Notes: generated by a model from the sequence alone, not told the origin. A stretch of 9,478 bases of DNA from DUMC01 sp035362115 (GCA_035362115.1 DAOSDD010000181.1:1-9478), one strand, 5' to 3'; shown: positions 1-6,068, counted from the first letter of the stretch. A program made the numbers and translations.

Positions 1-303
1 TTTATTGAATTTAAATATTGAAGGAACAAAAAAAATCTGGTATCGTCATTATAATATGTTATAATAAATGCAATCAATGAAATAAAACCTGGCGGTTTTA
101 TCTTTATGCATTTATTGAAACGGTGTGAAGCAATCCGATTAGCGGATTGTAATTATGTTATATAGATACGATCTTAGTATATGTATTTAATTATCAGTTT
201 ATGGAACATATGCTAATAATACGTGTATTAGCATATGTTATTACTGTGCAGGAATATTGATGTTTATAATAAATTAAACATTGTATAGGGGTGTTTGGAG
301 TAA
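1..303. other. Non-coding leader region with three stem-loops
   Basis: No credible gene is seen here. Two TATAAT boxes lie at 50-55 and 60-65 without a convincing -35. An extended stem-loop spans 74-118: 82-89 pairs with 94-101 around the loop TGGC, and 74-83 pairs further out with 110-118 with one bulged G. A second hairpin is 131-137/143-149 (CAATCCG/CGGATTG, loop ATTAG). A third, perfect 14-bp hairpin is 205-218/226-239. The gene-proximal -10 candidate is TATAAT at 265-270 with a weak -35 (TTACTG, 241-246). Whether the stems are a cis-acting RNA leader of the VanW gene, or an operator plus an upstream terminator, cannot be decided from the sequence. Confidence 0.5.
205..239. repeat. Perfect 14-bp inverted repeat upstream of the VanW gene
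   Basis: AACATATGCTAATA at 205-218 is exactly complementary to 226-239, with a 7-base spacer (219-225). There is no T-run on either side, so it is not a standard intrinsic terminator. It sits just upstream of the -10 box at 265-270 and about 65 bases before the start codon. That would suit an operator or the base of a regulatory hairpin. Confidence 0.6.
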
Positions 304-2304
304 ATGGATATATTATTATCTAAGAAAACTAAAATAGAAAAAGTTGAAAAATCAAAGCTCAGAATTTTTGTTATTTCTCTGGCTGTTATAGTATTGATTT
401 TATTTATTGTTGCTTTACAGATGTCATATACAGTTTTGAAGTTCGATAAAATCTACAAAGGTGTCTTTGTAGACAGAATAAACGCAGGTGGACTATCCAC
501 AGAGGAGCTAAGCCAAAAACTGGAAGCTAAATATAAAAATGAATACAATAATGTGAAAATAACTATTAGTACAGACAAGTATAAGGAAAAATATTTGCTA
601 AAAGATTTTGATTTTTCATATAATATAGAAGATACTGTTAAAAAAGCATTTTCCATAGGAAGGAAAGGGTCCATTTTAAAAAGATTGTATCAAATATTTC
701 ATACTAACTTTAGTAGTGAGAAAATCCCGGCTGATATATCCTATAATACTGATAAAGTTTACGCTGTTGTTGAATCTTTTTATGACAATACCTATATTCC
801 TATAGATGAACCGTGTGTAAAATTAGAAGGAAGCACAGCAGTAATTAGTTCCGGGCATCATGGGGAAAGTATCAATAAGAATGAACTATATGATAAAATT
901 AATGAATGCCTCGAGAACCGCAAAACTGGAAATATAAAAGTACCAGTAATTATTACACAACAGTCCGAGATTAATGCAGACCTTCTCTATACCAGCATCA
1001 ATACTGACCCGATAGATGCTGCCACCAAAATAGAAAATGGTCAGTTGAAAGTTATACCTCATAAGAATGGTATAAGCGTTGATAAGAAATTACTGTCGGA
1101 AGCAGTTGAAGAGTTAAAAAAAAGTGAAAATAAAGTTAAATATGTCCCTGTTTCTTTAATTACTCCTGATATAACTGAAGACAAACTTAATTCAAACATT
1201 TTCAGAGATGTACTGGCTACATATAAAACCTATTTTTCAACTGATAGCCAGCTTAATAAGGATAGGACAGAAAATTTAAGGCTAGCTGTAGAAAAAATAA
1301 ATGGAAAATTACTTACACCTGGAGATGTGTTTTCTTTTAATGAAACAGTTGGTGAGCGCACTGAAGAAAAAGGGTACAAAACCGCTCAAATATTTGTTGG
1401 CGGTAAAATTGTTGATGGTCTTGGAGGAGGTATTTGTCAGGTAAGTTCTACTTTATATAATGCTGCATTAAAAGCTAATTTAAGTATTGTTGAAAGATCA
1501 AATCACGTTTTCACCGTATCTTATGTCCAACATGGGTTGGATGCAACTGTTTCATATGGCTCAATAGATTTTAAGTTTAAAAATTCTACTCGGTGGCCTA
1601 TTAAAATTGAGGGTTATTTTACAAGTGCAAATGAGTTAGTATTTGTGTTGAAAGGAACAAATGAAAATCCCGGATTAACAGTTGAGCTTTCCCCACAAAT
1701 TATAAAAGTAAATGAATTTGCAACTATATATTCTGATGATCCTAATTTACCAGAAGGAAAAACTGTAGTAAAACAAAATGGGTTAAACGGTTATGTTGTT
1801 GATACCTATAAAATTGTTAAGCAAGACGGAAAGGAAATAAGCCGGACAAAATTAAATACTAGTGTATATACTTCTTTGAATAAACTTGTTTCACGCGGAA
1901 CAAAAAAAGTTGACGCAAACCAAAATTCACAAGAAAAGTTGTCTAACAGTCCAGATAAAGCAAATAATGATAATGCTACTAAAACCGATAGCACTATCGA
2001 TTCTAACGATGCTACTGATGCTACTGACACTACTGACACTACTGACACTACTGACACTACTGACGCTACTGATGCTACTGACACTACTGATGCTACTGAT
2101 GCTACTGATGCTACTGATGCTACTGATGCTACTGATGCTACTGATGCTACCGGCAGTGCCAGTAATACTAATGATTCTACCGATACTACTGGCACTGCCG
2201 GTTCTGCTGACACTGCTGACACTACTGACACTACTGACACTACTGACACTACTGATACTGCTGATACTGCTGATACTGCTGATACTGCTGATAATACTAA
2301 CTAA
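304..2304 (+). CDS. VanW-family cell-envelope protein with acidic Asp/Thr repeat tail
   Basis: This 666-residue protein has a charged N-terminus and one membrane segment (about 19-42), so it is probably anchored with the rest outside. Residues about 50-300 resemble the paired putative peptidoglycan-binding (YoaR-type) region usually found before VanW. The VanW domain runs about 310-440 and carries the family signature GGGICQVSSTLYNAAL (374-389) and a WPIKIEGYF end. A G5-like stretch follows (about 455-535). Residues 569-666 are a low-complexity D-T-T/D-A-T/D-T-A tail with Asp at almost every third residue. VanW proteins belong to the cell wall and were named from the vanB vancomycin-resistance cluster, but their biochemical role is unknown. 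No other van genes are here, so resistance should not be inferred. The ATG at 304 follows GGAG (297-300) at a short spacing. The gene converges on the next one. Confidence 0.9.
   Translation: MDILLSKKTKIEKVEKSKLRIFVISLAVIVLILFIVALQMSYTVLKFDKIYKGVFVDRINAGGLSTEELSQKLEAKYKNEYNNVKITISTDKYKEKYLLKDFDFSYNIEDTVKKAFSIGRKGSILKRLYQIFHTNFSSEKIPADISYNTDKVYAVVESFYDNTYIPIDEPCVKLEGSTAVISSGHHGESINKNELYDKINECLENRKTGNIKVPVIITQQSEINADLLYTSINTDPIDAATKIENGQLKVIPHKNGISVDKKLLSEAVEELKKSENKVKYVPVSLITPDITEDKLNSNIFRDVLATYKTYFSTDSQLNKDRTENLRLAVEKINGKLLTPGDVFSFNETVGERTEEKGYKTAQIFVGGKIVDGLGGGICQVSSTLYNAALKANLSIVERSNHVFTVSYVQHGLDATVSYGSIDFKFKNSTRWPIKIEGYFTSANELVFVLKGTNENPGLTVELSPQIIKVNEFATIYSDDPNLPEGKTVVKQNGLNGYVVDTYKIVKQDGKEISRTKLNTSVYTSLNKLVSRGTKKVDANQNSQEKLSNSPDKANNDNATKTDSTIDSNDATDATDTTDTTDTTDTTDATDATDTTDATDATDATDATDATDATDATGSASNTNDSTDTTGTAGSADTADTTDTTDTTDTTDTADTADTADTADNTN
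1887..1902. promoter_or_regulatory. Candidate parS (ParB-binding) site inside the VanW gene
   Basis: TGTTTCACGCGGAACA differs from the 16-base Firmicutes parS pattern TGTTnCACGTGnAACA at one position (C for T at 1896). It overlaps codons for a Leu-Val-Ser-Arg-Gly-Thr stretch just before the repeat tail. The near-palindromic form and the DUF4446/tRNA-Ser neighbourhood, which in clostridia often lies near the parAB genes and the origin, support it. It could be a chance match. Confidence 0.45.
2008..2289 (+). repeat. In-frame 9-bp tandem repeats encoding (D-[AT]-[TA])n
   Basis: Block 1 (2008-2151) is sixteen 9-base units of the form GAY-RCT-ACT, encoding DAT or DTT. Block 2 (2209-2289) is nine units encoding DTA or DTT. 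They are separated by a diverged spacer (2152-2208) rich in Gly, Ser, Ala and Asn. The unit length is a multiple of three, so gain or loss of units by slippage changes protein length without shifting frame. GCT and ACA variants cluster in runs, which indicates local duplication of units. Confidence 0.92.
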
Positions 2305-2309
2305 ATTTA

Positions 2310-2370
2310 GGGTGCATTTTATATATATGAAGAAAATATTGGTAATGAGCATTATTTGATTAATGCACCC
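2310..2370. repeat. Inverted repeat between the convergent genes
   Basis: GGGTGCATT (2310-2318) is exactly complementary to AATGCACCC (2362-2370). A smaller TAATG/CATTA hairpin lies in the 43-base loop. The repeat sits between the VanW stop (2304) and the stop of the minus-strand gene (2400). It could help end transcription in both directions, but it lacks a clean T-run. Confidence 0.4.
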
Positions 2371-2399
2371 AGATTAATAGGCTTATTTGCATGTCATGA

Positions 2400-2897
2400 T
2401 TAATATGTGTCTACACTTACAGCTCCGTTATTTCTTAAAATAGATGCAACTTGATCTATTTTTTCTTCATCAGTTTTCATTGTAAATAATATCTTTCCTG
2501 CTTTTATATCAGTTTCATACTGCCTTCCTCTGCTTTCCGGAATACCTAAATCCACAAGTCCACCTACCACTCCACCTGTAACAGCACCCGAGATCAGTCC
2601 TGTAATAGGTCCTGCAGCAGCAATTATACCAAGCCCTGGAATTGCCATACTGCCGGCTCCAATAAGCAATCCCGCCAAACCGCCCAATACACCACCTGTC
2701 ATAACTCCATCTGATATATTATCATTTATATCACGGCTACCTGTAAAATTTCCTCTATATCCCTGATCAGCATTTCCTTCTTTTGCAATAATAGATATGT
2801 CCTCTGTTCTTAATCCCTGCTCCTTTATTTGCCTTGCAGCCTTCTCTGCATAATCCCGATTATCAAAAATTGCAGCAACAGTCTTTGCCATCTTCAT
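2400..2897 (-). CDS. General-stress-type protein with glycine-zipper segment
   Basis: This is a 165-residue protein. Residues 1-43 (AKTVAAIFDNRDYAEKAARQ... DISIIAKEGN) resemble the general stress protein 17M/YflT-type domain. Residues about 62-118 are a Gly/Ala-rich hydrophobic stretch with repeated GGxxG spacing (glycine zipper). The C-terminus (about 125-165: YETDIKAGKILFTMKTDEEKI... ILRNNGA) resembles a short alpha/beta domain common in such proteins. Related proteins are often stress-induced and have unknown biochemical roles. The zipper could associate with or insert into the membrane. The ATG at 2897 is preceded by a strong AAGGAGG site, which settles the start over the Met two codons later. 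It is monocistronic and convergent with the VanW gene. Confidence 0.75.
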   Translation of the reverse strand: MKMAKTVAAIFDNRDYAEKAARQIKEQGLRTEDISIIAKEGNADQGYRGNFTGSRDINDNISDGVMTGGVLGGLAGLLIGAGSMAIPGLGIIAAAGPITGLISGAVTGGVVGGLVDLGIPESRGRQYETDIKAGKILFTMKTDEEKIDQVASILRNNGAVSVDTY

Positions 2898-3213
2898 ATT
2901 ACCTCCTTGTTAAAATATTGAATATTTGGTTTTTATTTAATACTACTTTGTTATGATGCTAATGGAAACATATTTCTGGAAGATAATTTTTGCTAACCCA
3001 TAAGGAATATATCTGAGAGAAGGGTCACAAGACCTTCTATAGATACATTTCTCTGTGCGACATCTTCCCGATGCTATTAAAAATTATCCCGAAAGACTTC
3101 GCTTTCCAAAGTGACATAGTAGTATTAATTTACACATTTAGTATGCTTTAAAATTTGTAAAATATTCTTAATAACAGCAGATAGCTTTTTGTAGTATAAT
3201 GTAAATTAAATAT
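2898..3213. other. Intergenic spacer with small hairpins
   Basis: No gene is seen. A hairpin at 3018-3038 pairs AGAAGG-TC with GACCTTCT around the loop ACAA, with one bulged G. 3016-3021 can instead pair with 3049-3054 (AGAGAA/TTCTCT). A further small hairpin has the arms GAAAG/CTTTC near 3093-3108. TATAAT at 3195-3200 is the likely -10 for the rightward transcript into the SLH gene, with a weak -35. Confidence 0.45.
3195..3200 (+). promoter_or_regulatory. -10 box (TATAAT) for the SLH-gene leader
   Basis: This is a perfect TATAAT with no good -35 at the expected 17-base spacing. Transcription starting near 3207 would give a leader of about 130 bases that contains both structures at 3214-3321. 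Confidence 0.4.
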
Positions 3214-3321
3214 ATGCATATGTGAAATATTATTCTATTCACACTATGCATTATAAAAATAGTGGACAGAAAGGAGAATGGGCATTTCCTCTCATGACGA
3301 AAGTCACGAGTCTCCACGCCC
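3214..3321 (+). ncRNA. Structured leader or IS200/IS605-type relic: hairpin plus pseudoknot
   Basis: Hairpin A pairs 3214-3226 with 3238-3251, with one bulged C (3244). Downstream lies an apparent pseudoknot. GGAGA (3273-3277) pairs with TCTCC (3311-3315), and GGGC (3280-3283) pairs with GCCC (3318-3321), so the two helices cross. Both enclose a GAAA-capped stem (3291-3298/3303-3310, one A-C mismatch). CACTAT (3242-3247), in the 3' arm of hairpin A, can instead pair with ATAGTG (3259-3264). The repeat TAAATTAAAT flanks the block at 3202-3211 and 3330-3339. The arrangement recalls the end structures of IS200/IS605 elements and their non-coding derivatives, but no transposase remains. It may equally be a cis-regulatory leader of the SLH gene. 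Confidence 0.55.
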
Positions 3322-3337
3322 TTAAATTATAAATTAA

Positions 3338-3913
3338 ATGAAAAAAGCTTTATTTACTAAAATAATATTTATAACATTGATAGCAATATTTTTTACTTTG
3401 AGTACATATGCTTCAGGTGATATTATAAATGAATCATCTGATGCTCTCGTTAATTTAGAAATATTGCTTGGAGACGGAAAAGGGAATTTAAACCTCAATA
3501 ATAATGTGACAAGGTGCGAATTTGTTACTTTAGTAAATAGGATGATGGGATATGATGAAGACGAACTACCGAAAAATCTAACTATTCCTTTTAAAGATAT
3601 AGATCAAAAACATTGGGCATATAAAAATGTTAAAATAGCATTGAATTACGGATTGATTAAAGGATATTTAGATAACACTTTAAAACCTGATAATTATGTC
3701 TCTCGTGTTGAAGCTGAAGCTATTTTAGTACGCGCTTTGGGGTATGAGAATAAAGTTGTAGAAAAATGGCCAAAAGGTATTATAGATAAATCCAGTGAGC
3801 TGGGTATTAATAAAAATTTAGATATAAATCAGGATAAACTCCTGACCAGGGGAGAAGCATGTGTATTAATCTATAATGCATTAAGTGTAACTTTAATAAG
3901 CAGTAATAATTAG
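3338..3913 (+). CDS. Small secreted SLH-domain protein
   Basis: This 191-residue protein starts with a signal peptide (KK, hydrophobic 8-22, likely cleavage after TYA at about 25). The rest is nearly all S-layer homology sequence. There is a first partial copy (about 35-73, with VTRCEFVTLVNRMMGY), one complete copy (about 85-135, with FKDIDQKHWAYKNVKIALNYGLIKGY and VSRVEAEAILVRALGY), and a third shorter copy ending in LTRGEACVLIYNAL. SLH domains bind pyruvylated secondary cell-wall polymers on the cell surface. No catalytic or other functional domain is attached, so it may be a surface adaptor, a competitor for SLH sites, or the remnant of a larger protein. No Shine-Dalgarno sequence lies directly before ATG 3338. 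The only GGAG nearby (3273-3276) is 60 bases away and can be paired in the leader structure, so the start or mode of translation is uncertain. Confidence 0.8.
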   Translation: MKKALFTKIIFITLIAIFFTLSTYASGDIINESSDALVNLEILLGDGKGNLNLNNNVTRCEFVTLVNRMMGYDEDELPKNLTIPFKDIDQKHWAYKNVKIALNYGLIKGYLDNTLKPDNYVSRVEAEAILVRALGYENKVVEKWPKGIIDKSSELGINKNLDINQDKLLTRGEACVLIYNALSVTLISSNN

Positions 3914-3954
3914 TGTTTTTTACTTTACTCGCTTTACTAATATTGGTTGAGTAT

Positions 3955-3987
3955 TCTGATACATATTTAAATACATATTGTATCAGA
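3955..3987. repeat. 9-bp perfect inverted repeat between the SLH and membrane genes
   Basis: TCTGATACA (3955-3963) is exactly complementary to 3979-3987, with a 15-base AT-rich loop. An eight-T run (about 4000-4007) lies 12 bases further on, too distant for a textbook terminator. It could be a weak terminator of the SLH transcript or an operator of the next gene. Confidence 0.4.
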
Positions 3988-4018
3988 CATTTATAAATAT
4001 TTTTTTTGAGGGATAGTT

Positions 4019-4525
4019 ATGCAGTTACAAGGTTTTTTATTAATGATTTTTATTTTTGTTATTTTACCTGTTTTTGTTTTATTTTCCAACCATACTGTAT
4101 TTTTTATTGTTATGTCGGTTATTTTATTTATAAATTCTCTAAGACTCATTTATTATTCAATTTCAGGATTAAAGCATGTTATTCCTGAAATTGATGAAGA
4201 AGATAAAGAATTTATAGATAATATAGAGGCCAGTACAGGTTTTAATTTTAAGCGCTTTGATACTGGTGCTGATATTTCAAAGTATTTAATTATAATTCTT
4301 TTTTATATTTATTGTTCTTTTTTTATTAGAAGCGTTTATATTAAAATATTGATTTCATCAGTTATTGTTTATTGGATATATCATATAATTAAATCTTTTA
4401 AAGAAAGTAGACATTCAAATATAAAAACCAGCATTTCATCAATTCTTGAAAGAATATTAAATTTTGTAATAGGATCATCATCTGCATTTATAATTGCATT
4501 TGCTGCTTATACTATACTAAGATAA
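4019..4525 (+). CDS. Unknown integral membrane protein
   Basis: I do not recognise this 168-residue protein. Two hydrophobic segments lie at about 4-22 and 24-42. A hydrophilic acidic loop follows (about 54-87, with EIDEEDKEFIDNIEA), then two more hydrophobic segments (about 89-105 and 108-124), a charged linker (KSFKESRHSNIK), and a last hydrophobic segment at about 148-167. It is therefore a small protein with about five membrane spans and a central soluble loop. ATG 4019 follows GAGGGA (4008-4013) at good spacing. An overlapping reading frame starting at 4006 has no such site and no protein-like features. Composition is strongly AT-rich, like its neighbours. The gene stands alone between the SLH gene and the structured RNA, so context does not suggest a function. 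Confidence 0.75.
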   Translation: MQLQGFLLMIFIFVILPVFVLFSNHTVFFIVMSVILFINSLRLIYYSISGLKHVIPEIDEEDKEFIDNIEASTGFNFKRFDTGADISKYLIIILFYIYCSFFIRSVYIKILISSVIVYWIYHIIKSFKESRHSNIKTSISSILERILNFVIGSSSAFIIAFAAYTILR

Positions 4526-4595
4526 TTTTTCTTGCATATTCCTTTACCATATATTACATAGGATATATTTTTGATTTCCGGTAATATTAATTAAT

Positions 4596-5061
4596 GCAAA
4601 AGGGTTCTCAGTAGTTGAGCCAAGATTATTACAAGGTCTAAATGAGGCTTTGTAATAGTCGGCCAAAGGTTAATATCAGATCTTGTCTTAGGAGACTTTA
4701 GGGTTTGATATTAGCCGGAGGGAAGAGTATTATATGTCTCGTATAGCTATATTGCAGTAAAAGATACTGCAATGTGGTTAAAAGGGATGTATAATATTCG
4801 AGCTAAGACTACCCTGGGTTCCGCAGGCAGTTTAATATATATACATTAGCCTGATTATATTATGTAACAGTCCCTGTGTATTATTCAAAGCTGCTGGAGA
4901 TTTGTTATAGCCGTAAGGTTATAGCAAGTTTCTCAGGTACTCTTGGTAGTCGAGCATAGGTTAGTATAGGTTTTGTAATGTTCATAATCAGCCGAAAGGT
5001 TGATTATGGATATGTAGAGATCTATATTAGCTGTAGCGAAGACTACTGAGGGCTCTTTTGT
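4596..5061 (+). ncRNA. Large structured RNA (about 466 nt), class not identified
   Basis: No coding frame runs through this region, but it folds by eye into a compact multihelix RNA. P1 joins 4596-4616 to 5041-5061, about 20 contiguous pairs with several G-U wobbles. P2 is 4625-4636/4648-4659. P3 is 4668-4678/4706-4716, with a small GTCT/AGAC hairpin inside. P4 is 4725-4735/4789-4799, enclosing P5 at 4751-4759/4765-4773. P6 is 4807-4813/4945-4951, a long-range GACTACC/GGTAGTC pairing extended by 4802-4804/4953-4955, and it encloses P6a (4833-4839/4856-4862) and P7 (4903-4912/4917-4926, GTAA loop). P8 is 4962-4970/5021-5029, enclosing P9 at 4983-4993/4998-5008 with a GAAA loop. Two GNRA tetraloops, many wobbles and one closing stem point to a real RNA. 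The strand follows from the G-U wobbles and GNRA loops, which fit the plus-strand transcript. It could belong to a large-RNA class such as OLE, GOLLD or ROOL, or be new. I cannot assign it. Confidence 0.75.
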
Positions 5062-5081
5062 GTTCAAATCTGTACTATACT

Positions 5082-5402
5082 GCCTGCGCAAAAAAGCTTG
5101 ACGAGAAGAGAATAAAGCCGAAAATGTCTACAATTTCCGTATCAGTGCTGGCGAACGCATTAGTCGAGATGGAACCAACAAAAAATTTCGATCTTTCACT
5201 AGACGATGCATATAGCTGCACTTCACATTCAGCAAGTGTACTGAGGATGCTCAACGTCATATTCACCAAATAATGACAAAACAGTATGCCGTAATGCAAG
5301 TCTTATCTACTATGACGTAACAAACTATTATTTTGAACAGATAAGCAGGATGAAACACACAGGAATGGTTGTGGTAAAGAAGGTCGCCGTGGTCCTATTA
5401 TA
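5082..5402 (+). pseudogene. Decayed IS1634-type transposase fragment
   Basis: Pieces of an IS1634-like (IS4 superfamily) transposase are spread over two frames. KNFDLSLDDAYS (near 5180-5216) corresponds to the segment before the first catalytic block, and its frame stops at 5271-5273. NASLIYYDVTNYYFEQ (5296-5340), in another frame, is the characteristic YYDVTNYYFE motif around the first catalytic Asp. The reading then returns to the first frame as DKQDETHRNGCGKEGRRGPI (5340-5399), matching the D-x-x-D-x-x-R-x-x-G-x-x-K-E-x-R-x-x-P-I stretch that follows in the family. The N-terminus and the whole region after this point are missing, so the gene is dead. The short 71-residue open frame starting at 5058 is part of this relic and not a gene of its own. 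Confidence 0.7.
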
Positions 5403-5704
5403 AGGGAATTTAAAAGGTTCCTTACTAATAGTAATGAAGCTTTTAATGAAGAGCTCAAATACGCTCCGCAGCTAATATTATGGACAGGAAAAGGAGCATC
5501 CCGCCATTGTAAAATTCTTGATACAGACATGGCATGGAAACAGTTTGACATACTTGAGGATACATATTTTAGAGCTAAATAGCTCCAACAGCCGCAAACA
5601 CAAATCCGAATTTTTCAACAAGCTATCAATATTCTTGCGGAGCATGAAAGGTCACTCGCCGAAACAAAAGCCATTGCCCAGGTTCCCATCAAATTGATGA
5701 GTAC
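5400..5704 (+). pseudogene. Remnant of phage-type ORF6N antirepressor
   Basis: From about 5403 the frame reads REFKRFLTNSNEAFNEEL, then KYAPQLILWTGKGASRH and CKILDTDMAWKQFDILEDTYFRAK. This resembles the conserved core of ORF6N-domain proteins (the LxLWTxKGAxxHAKxLxTDxAWxxYxxLxDxYF pattern), which are phage or prophage antirepressor-like regulators. A TAG at 5580-5582 interrupts it. Beyond the stop the same frame continues as a Gln-rich helical stretch (LQQPQTQIRIFQQAINILAEHERSLAETKAIAQ), typical of the linker after ORF6N, and it dies near 5704. The N-terminus is absent, because the frame joins directly to the transposase relic. It is a pseudogene fragment. The family call is from memory of the motif. 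Confidence 0.6.
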
Positions 5705-5707
5705 CTA

Positions 5708-6037
5708 TTATGCCTTTTTCTTTTTGGACGTTTCTATTACCTCAAGTCTTGTATCTTGGATGTTAACCGATAGTGCAAGATAATTAAGTTTATTATTTAT
5801 ATCGTTCAATTGCTTGCTGTGTTCATCCAGCTTTTCCGAATTGATAGCCTCACGCTCATGTAAAGCTTGCAGTTTAGTTGCTATATCATTCTCAAGGGTA
5901 GTTTCAAGCTTCTTTTGGCCTTTCTCTAATTTATTAAGCCTTGAATCAATCATATCTAGCCTTGAGTCAACCTTATCAAATTTTACTGAAAATTCGCTGT
6001 ACATCTTCGTTAATAATTCAAATGTTTTATCTTCCAC
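5708..6037 (-). CDS. Small coiled-coil protein, function unknown
   Basis: This is a 109-residue, highly charged protein with no membrane segment or Cys. Heptad-like repeats run through most of it (FDKVDSRLDMIDSRLNKLEKGQKKLETTL, then EKLDEHSKQLNDINNKLNYLALSVNIQDTRLEVIE), ending in a SKKKKA tail, so a long coiled coil is likely. The start is GTG at 6037, nine bases after a strong AGGAGG. A TTCAAT-17-TATGAT promoter lies upstream at 6097-6069. Similar short coiled-coil proteins are common in clostridia next to mobile-element genes, but none has a function I can name. It is intact, unlike the relics around it. It may be a structural or decoy partner of an element-encoded protein. Confidence 0.7.
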   Translation of the reverse strand: MEDKTFELLTKMYSEFSVKFDKVDSRLDMIDSRLNKLEKGQKKLETTLENDIATKLQALHEREAINSEKLDEHSKQLNDINNKLNYLALSVNIQDTRLEVIETSKKKKA

Positions 6038-6068
6038 CAGTAATAGCCTCCTGTTGCTTCATGGGTAA

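Noticed and set aside
2008..2289. CRISPR array
   Set aside because: The units are 9-base contiguous coding repeats without spacers.
304..2304. Vancomycin-resistance determinant
   Set aside because: VanW-domain proteins are widespread in clostridia. No vanH/A/B/X-type ligase or dipeptidase gene is nearby.
1806..2359. Long open frames on both strands across the repeat region (147, 157 and 141 codons, rich in VSV/SIS/LLT repeats)
   Set aside because: They are shadows of the 9-bp repeat read in other frames. The Asp/Thr frame continues the VanW protein, and the others have no start signal or domain.
2328..2360. Ten-codon peptide MKKILVMSII after the VanW gene
   Set aside because: It has no ribosome binding site and lies in the loop of the intergenic inverted repeat.
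3291..3310. Hammerhead ribozyme, because of CTCATGACGAAAG
   Set aside because: The conserved CUGAnGA core is absent. GAAA is simply the tetraloop of an 8-bp stem.
4596..5061. RNase P RNA, tmRNA or a group II intron for the large structured RNA
   Set aside because: None of the conserved blocks I know for these (for example GAGGAAAGUCC-type P RNA motifs or a domain V hairpin) is present.
5058..5299. Small open frames on both strands after the large RNA as real genes
   Set aside because: The plus-strand frame contains transposase relic motifs that shift frame at about 5273-5340. The minus-strand frame is its shadow.
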